In this document: one piece after another, positions 4,918-7,617 of the stretch
Position numbering within the stretch: position 1 is the stretch's first letter
Layout of the letters: each line of letters opens with the position of its first letter
The notes under the pieces: generated by a model
The model's database searches: none
What the model was told of the DNA's origin: nothing
Seen by the model: only the letters and a program-made list of their open reading frames with translations
Source: Chloroflexota bacterium
GTDB lineage: Bacteria > Chloroflexota > Dehalococcoidia > UBA1127 > JACQUN01
Length of the DNA: 7,617 nt
Direction: 5' to 3'
Assembly (NCBI GenBank): GCA_016210285.1
Contig: JACQUN010000079.1
Coordinates: forward strand, 1-7,617
Position numbers and translations under genes: made by a program

Positions 4918-5586
4918 ATGTTGCGCCTGCGTGTCGCGGTGATTGACTCCCAGCGGCTGTTCTGCATGGGCATCGCCTCGGCCTTGGAGAAGGCAGGCAG
5001 CGTGGAGGTGGCGGCGGAGCCCCCCGACAGCAAGAGCCTCTTCTCTACGTTGAGGAGAACCCGTCCCCAGGTGGCCATCGTGGGGATCCTCGCCCATGAG
5101 ACAGGTGGCCTGGGGGTGGTCAAGGCCATGCGCCACACCTTCCCCAGAACCTCAGTTGTCCTCCTCACCGAAGAGGAAGGGGCAGAGCAGCTCCTGCTCG
5201 CCCTGAAAGCAGGGGCTGTGGCCTGCTATCCCCGCGCCGTGAGCCCTCGCGAGCTCGCCTGGGGGGTCACTCACGTCGCCATGGGCCAGACCTTGCTCTT
5301 TCACCAGCTCTGGCGCCACCCCAGGGCAGCTCTCCTGCTCCTCCGGGAGTTCCCCGACCTGGGGCAGAAGGTGGAGGGATCTCTCCCGGATGGGCTTGTC
5401 CTACCGGCCAGGGAGCGCCGCATTCTGGTGCTCCTGGCCGAGGGACTGGGGACAGCCGAGGTTGCCGCTGCCCTGGCCTTGCCGACCGAGGCCGTCGGGA
5501 ACGCGCTACGGGCCACCCTGGCCCGACTCCAGGCCAGGTGTCGGCGGGCTGAGGGTCTGCCCGTTCAGTCCTCCCCCCTCTGGTAG
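4918..5586 (+). CDS. NarL/LuxR-type regulator with a degenerate receiver, paralogue of the gene at 3187
   Basis: A 222-residue protein with a receiver-like domain (~4-120) and a C-terminal LuxR-type helix-turn-helix (~162-212: LPARERRILVLLAEGL, then TAEVAAALALPTEAVGNAL). The receiver is non-canonical: Asp10-Ser11 replaces the acidic pair, Gly56 (AIVGILAHETGG) replaces the phospho-acceptor Asp, Thr84 is kept, and the conserved Lys is Arg106. Landmarks fall at the same residue numbers as in the 3187 product (10, 56, 84, 106, 162), and both share ET-x-GL and AGAVA, so they look like diverged duplicates. The helix-turn-helix is also divergent, with Gly-Asn where TVKN is usual, so the DNA target may differ or DNA binding may be weakened. 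Start ATG 4918 is preceded by AGGAAGG (4903-4909) at 8 bases. Family clear, target and signal unknown. Confidence 0.83.
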   Translation: MLRLRVAVIDSQRLFCMGIASALEKAGSVEVAAEPPDSKSLFSTLRRTRPQVAIVGILAHETGGLGVVKAMRHTFPRTSVVLLTEEEGAEQLLLALKAGAVACYPRAVSPRELAWGVTHVAMGQTLLFHQLWRHPRAALLLLREFPDLGQKVEGSLPDGLVLPARERRILVLLAEGLGTAEVAAALALPTEAVGNALRATLARLQARCRRAEGLPVQSSPLW

Positions 5587-5604
5587 CACATCCCGCGCCT
5601 ACCA
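5581..5604 (+). other. Inverted repeat spanning the stop of the second NarL-type gene
   Basis: TGGTAG (5581-5586, including the TAG stop) pairs with CTACCA (5599-5604) across a 12-base loop. No T-run follows. It may mark the transcript end, but support is weak. Confidence 0.3.
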
Positions 5605-5679
5605 TGAGCCTTGCCAGGGGCACGGTGGCGCTCCGGCAGCTTCCCAGTCGGCCTGTGATTAGCCCGCCTTTCCCCCCTG

Positions 5680-5688
5680 TGCTATACT
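5680..5688 (+). promoter_or_regulatory. Extended -10 promoter for nadE
   Basis: TGCTATACT contains TATACT (5683-5688, 5 of 6 to the -10 consensus) preceded by TGC, an extended -10. Only a poor -35 candidate (TTAGCC at 5659-5664, 18-base spacer) is present, which fits extended -10 promoters. Transcription would start near 5695, about 21 bases before the GTG start. AGGAAG (5703-5708) at 7 bases serves as ribosome binding site. Confidence 0.55.
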
Positions 5689-5715
5689 GCTGTCAAAGCT
5701 GTAGGAAGAGGAGCC

Positions 5716-7455
5716 GTGCGAACCTTCCGCCTGGCCCTGGCTCAGGTGAATCCCACGGTGGGAGACCTGGAGGGGAACGCCCGCAAGGTGCGGGAGTTCA
5801 TGGAGCAGGCCCGGGCCCAGAGGGCCGACCTCGTGGCCTTCCCGGAGATGGTGGTGACCGGCTACCCCCCAGAGGACCTGCTGCTGAAGCCATCCTTCGT
5901 TCGAGACAACCGCCGCGTCACAGAGGAACTGGTGGCCTCTTCCCAGGGCATTGCCCTGGTGCTGGGCTTTGTGGACACCGATCGCCATGACATCTACAAT
6001 GCCGCGGCCATCGCCTGGGATGGCCGGCTGGTGGATACCTACCACAAGATGTACCTGCCCAACTACGGCGTCTTCGACGAGGAGCGTTACTTCAAGGCTG
6101 GCCGCCGTTGCCCGGTCTATCGCATCAACGGGGTTGGCGTTGGCGTCACCATCTGCGAGGACATCTGGCACGCCGTTGGGCCTCTCCCGGTGCAGCGGGA
6201 GGCGGGAGCGGAGGTGATTGTCAACATCAACGGCTCTCCCTACCACGCGGGGAAGCGCCTCTTCCGGGAGCACATGCTGGCTACTCGGGCGTCGGACAAC
6301 GCCCTCTTCGTTGTCTACGTCAACACGGTGGGGGGCCAGGACGAGCTGGTCTTCGATGGGGGCAGCATGGTCTTTGATGGGGACGGGGCGATGGTCGCTC
6401 GTGCCCGCCAGTTCCAGGAGGAGCTGCTAGTGGTGGACCTGGACGTGGAGGCGGTCTTCCGCCGCCGCCTCCACGACCCCAGGCCGCGGAGGGAGACCCC
6501 AGCCATCCTCCAGGCCATCGGCCAGGGGGAGAGCCTCACGGTCTCCGAGCACACCCCTCAGGAGCGGCCTCCCGTGCCCTCTCGGCGAGAGGAACCCCTG
6601 GACCCTGTGGGCGAGGTCTATCACGCCCTGGTGCTGGGGACCCGGGACTACATTCGCAAGAACGGCTTCCGCAAGGTGGTCATCGGCCTCTCGGGGGGCA
6701 TTGACTCCAGCCTCACCTGCTGCGTCGCCGTGGACGCCCTGGGGCAAGAAAACGTCCTGGGGGTAGCCATGCCCTCCCGGTACTCCTCGGAGGGAAGCGT
6801 CCTGGATGCCCAGGCCCTGGCCCGGAACCTGGGGATTGACCTGCGGGTCATCCCCATTGAGCCAGCGCACCGCGCCTACGAGGAGGTCCTGGAGCCATCC
6901 TTCCAGGGGACAGAGCCCGGCGTGGCCGAGCAGAACGTCCAGGCCCGCATCCGCGGGAACATCCTCATGGCCCTCTCCAACAAGTTTGGCTGGCTGGTGC
7001 TGAGCACCGGCAACAAGTCCGAGTTTTCCATGGGCTACACCACCCTCTACGGGGACATGGCTGGCGGCTTCGCCGTCCTCAAGGACGTGCCCAAGACCCT
7101 GGTGTACAGGCTGGCGGCGTGGCGGAACCAGAGCGGCACACCATCGAACCCTATCCCCAGGGCCGTCCTGGAGAAGGCCCCCTCGCCAGAGCTGAAGCCT
7201 GACCAGAGGACGGAGGAGGAGCTGCTGCCCTATCGGGTCCTGGACCCGGCGCTCAAGGCCTACGTGGAGGAGGACCGCTCCTACGAGGAGATCGTGGCTG
7301 CGGGGTTCGACCCCCAGGTAGTCCGGCGGGTCATCCGCACGGTGGACCGCAACGAGTACAAGCGACGCCAGGCCCCCGTAGGCATCAAGATCACCCCCAG
7401 GGCCTTTGGGCGGGACCGCCGCATGCCCATCGTGAACCGCTACGAGGGGTTCTAG
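5716..7455 (+). CDS. nadE: Glutamine-dependent NAD+ synthetase
   Basis: This enzyme makes NAD+ from deamido-NAD+, ATP and glutamine, the last step of NAD biosynthesis in the cytosol (EC 6.3.5.1). The 579-residue product has both expected domains. The N-terminal nitrilase-type glutaminase (~1-270) shows the Glu-Lys-Cys triad: Glu44 in AFPEMVVTGYPPEDLLL, Lys111 in YHKMYLPNYGVFDE and Cys147 in VTICEDIWH. It would release ammonia and channel it to the C-terminal synthetase (~300-579). That part has the P-loop SGGIDSS (326-332), MPSRYSSEGS, VQARIRGN, LVLSTGNKSEFSMGYTTLYGDMAGG and the C-terminal PRAFGRDRRMPI. Length and motif order are normal and nothing appears broken. The GTG start at 5716 is supported by a ribosome binding site and promoter just upstream. 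It is a separate unit from the regulators before it. Confidence 0.97.
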   Translation: MRTFRLALAQVNPTVGDLEGNARKVREFMEQARAQRADLVAFPEMVVTGYPPEDLLLKPSFVRDNRRVTEELVASSQGIALVLGFVDTDRHDIYNAAAIAWDGRLVDTYHKMYLPNYGVFDEERYFKAGRRCPVYRINGVGVGVTICEDIWHAVGPLPVQREAGAEVIVNINGSPYHAGKRLFREHMLATRASDNALFVVYVNTVGGQDELVFDGGSMVFDGDGAMVARARQFQEELLVVDLDVEAVFRRRLHDPRPRRETPAILQAIGQGESLTVSEHTPQERPPVPSRREEPLDPVGEVYHALVLGTRDYIRKNGFRKVVIGLSGGIDSSLTCCVAVDALGQENVLGVAMPSRYSSEGSVLDAQALARNLGIDLRVIPIEPAHRAYEEVLEPSFQGTEPGVAEQNVQARIRGNILMALSNKFGWLVLSTGNKSEFSMGYTTLYGDMAGGFAVLKDVPKTLVYRLAAWRNQSGTPSNPIPRAVLEKAPSPELKPDQRTEEELLPYRVLDPALKAYVEEDRSYEEIVAAGFDPQVVRRVIRTVDRNEYKRRQAPVGIKITPRAFGRDRRMPIVNRYEGF

Positions 7456-7463
7456 GAGTCTGT

Positions 7464-7501
7464 CCCCATAATTGGTTTTCTATGGGGGTAGGCAACCCCA
7501 T
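7464..7501 (+). terminator. Competing hairpins after nadE, possible terminator
   Basis: CCCCATA (7464-7470) pairs with TATGGGG (7481-7487) over a 10-base loop that contains TTTT. The same G-run can instead pair downstream, GGGGT (7485-7489) with ACCCC (7495-7499). The first stem starts 8 bases after the nadE stop. There is no strong T-run after either stem, only CTCATCTT, so termination is plausible but unproven. Confidence 0.45.
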
Positions 7502-7551
7502 CTCATCTTAGTGTCCTGAGTCAGAAGAAGCATGTATATTTCGGCCCGCCC

Positions 7552-7613
7552 TTCGACAAGCTCAGGACGAACGGTTTTCCCGTTCGTGGTGAGCCCGTCG
7601 AACCATGAACGGG
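7552..7613. repeat. Long imperfect palindromic repeat element (REP-like)
   Basis: The 23-base arm at 7552-7574 (starting TTCGACAAGCTCAGG, ending ACGAACGG) pairs with the arm at 7580-7602 (starting CCGTTCGTGG, ending GTCGAA) at 19 of 23 positions, across the loop TTTTC. The right arm can alternatively pair further right: CCCGTTCGTGG (7579-7589) with CCATGAACGGG (7603-7613), 10 of 11. I recognise elements of this type as dispersed intergenic palindromes in environmental bacterial genomes, including Chloroflexota; that recognition is from memory. The element may continue past the window edge. Confidence 0.75.
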
Positions 7614-7617
7614 GGCA

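Noticed and set aside
4615..4942. Short plus-strand open frames in the spacer before the second NarL-type gene
   Set aside because: No domain, no good ribosome binding site, and overlap with the flanking genes; composition looks non-coding.
5659..6273. Minus-strand open frame antisense to nadE
   Set aside because: High GC content produces long antisense frames; the + strand carries all NadE motifs and the antisense product has none.

Overview
The window is GC-rich and codes almost entirely on the + strand. It looks like a chromosomal segment of an uncultured member of the Chloroflexota, most likely close to Dehalococcoidia. That placement is inference from three things: a secreted cohesin/dockerin-like protein with a Thr-Pro linker, runs of NarL-type regulators, and a TTCGAC...GTCGAA palindromic repeat at the right edge of a kind I associate with such genomes. 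No rRNA, tRNA, CRISPR array or transposase is visible.

Layout. (1) Bases 2-847 hold the 3' part of a secreted beta-sandwich plus dockerin-like protein. It ends in a Thr-Pro linker and a tail that resembles a decayed beta-propeller repeat. (2) A good sigma70-type promoter (849-878) and a 16-bp tandem duplication precede an apparent two-gene operon: an M20-family zinc amidase (924-2195) and, 41 bases later, a protein made of two tandem dimeric alpha/beta-barrel domains (2237-2917). (3) A 269-base spacer carries several inverted and direct repeats and a second promoter. (4) A regulator cluster follows: a NarL/LuxR-type regulator (3187-3870), an OmpR/PhoB-type response regulator (3897-4628), a 289-base spacer, and a second NarL/LuxR-type regulator (4918-5586). 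(5) Glutamine-dependent NAD+ synthetase (5716-7455) has its own extended -10 promoter. (6) The right edge holds a hairpin pair after nadE and a long imperfect palindrome.

The most interesting point is the regulator cluster. Both NarL-type proteins align without gaps at every landmark I checked, and both have Gly at position 56 where the phospho-accepting Asp should be. They look like paralogous pseudo-receiver regulators flanking one OmpR-type regulator whose receiver is intact. No histidine kinase is visible. The amidase/barrel pair may form an uncharacterised catabolic unit, but its substrate cannot be read from sequence. NadE is a housekeeping gene with no obvious functional link to its neighbours.
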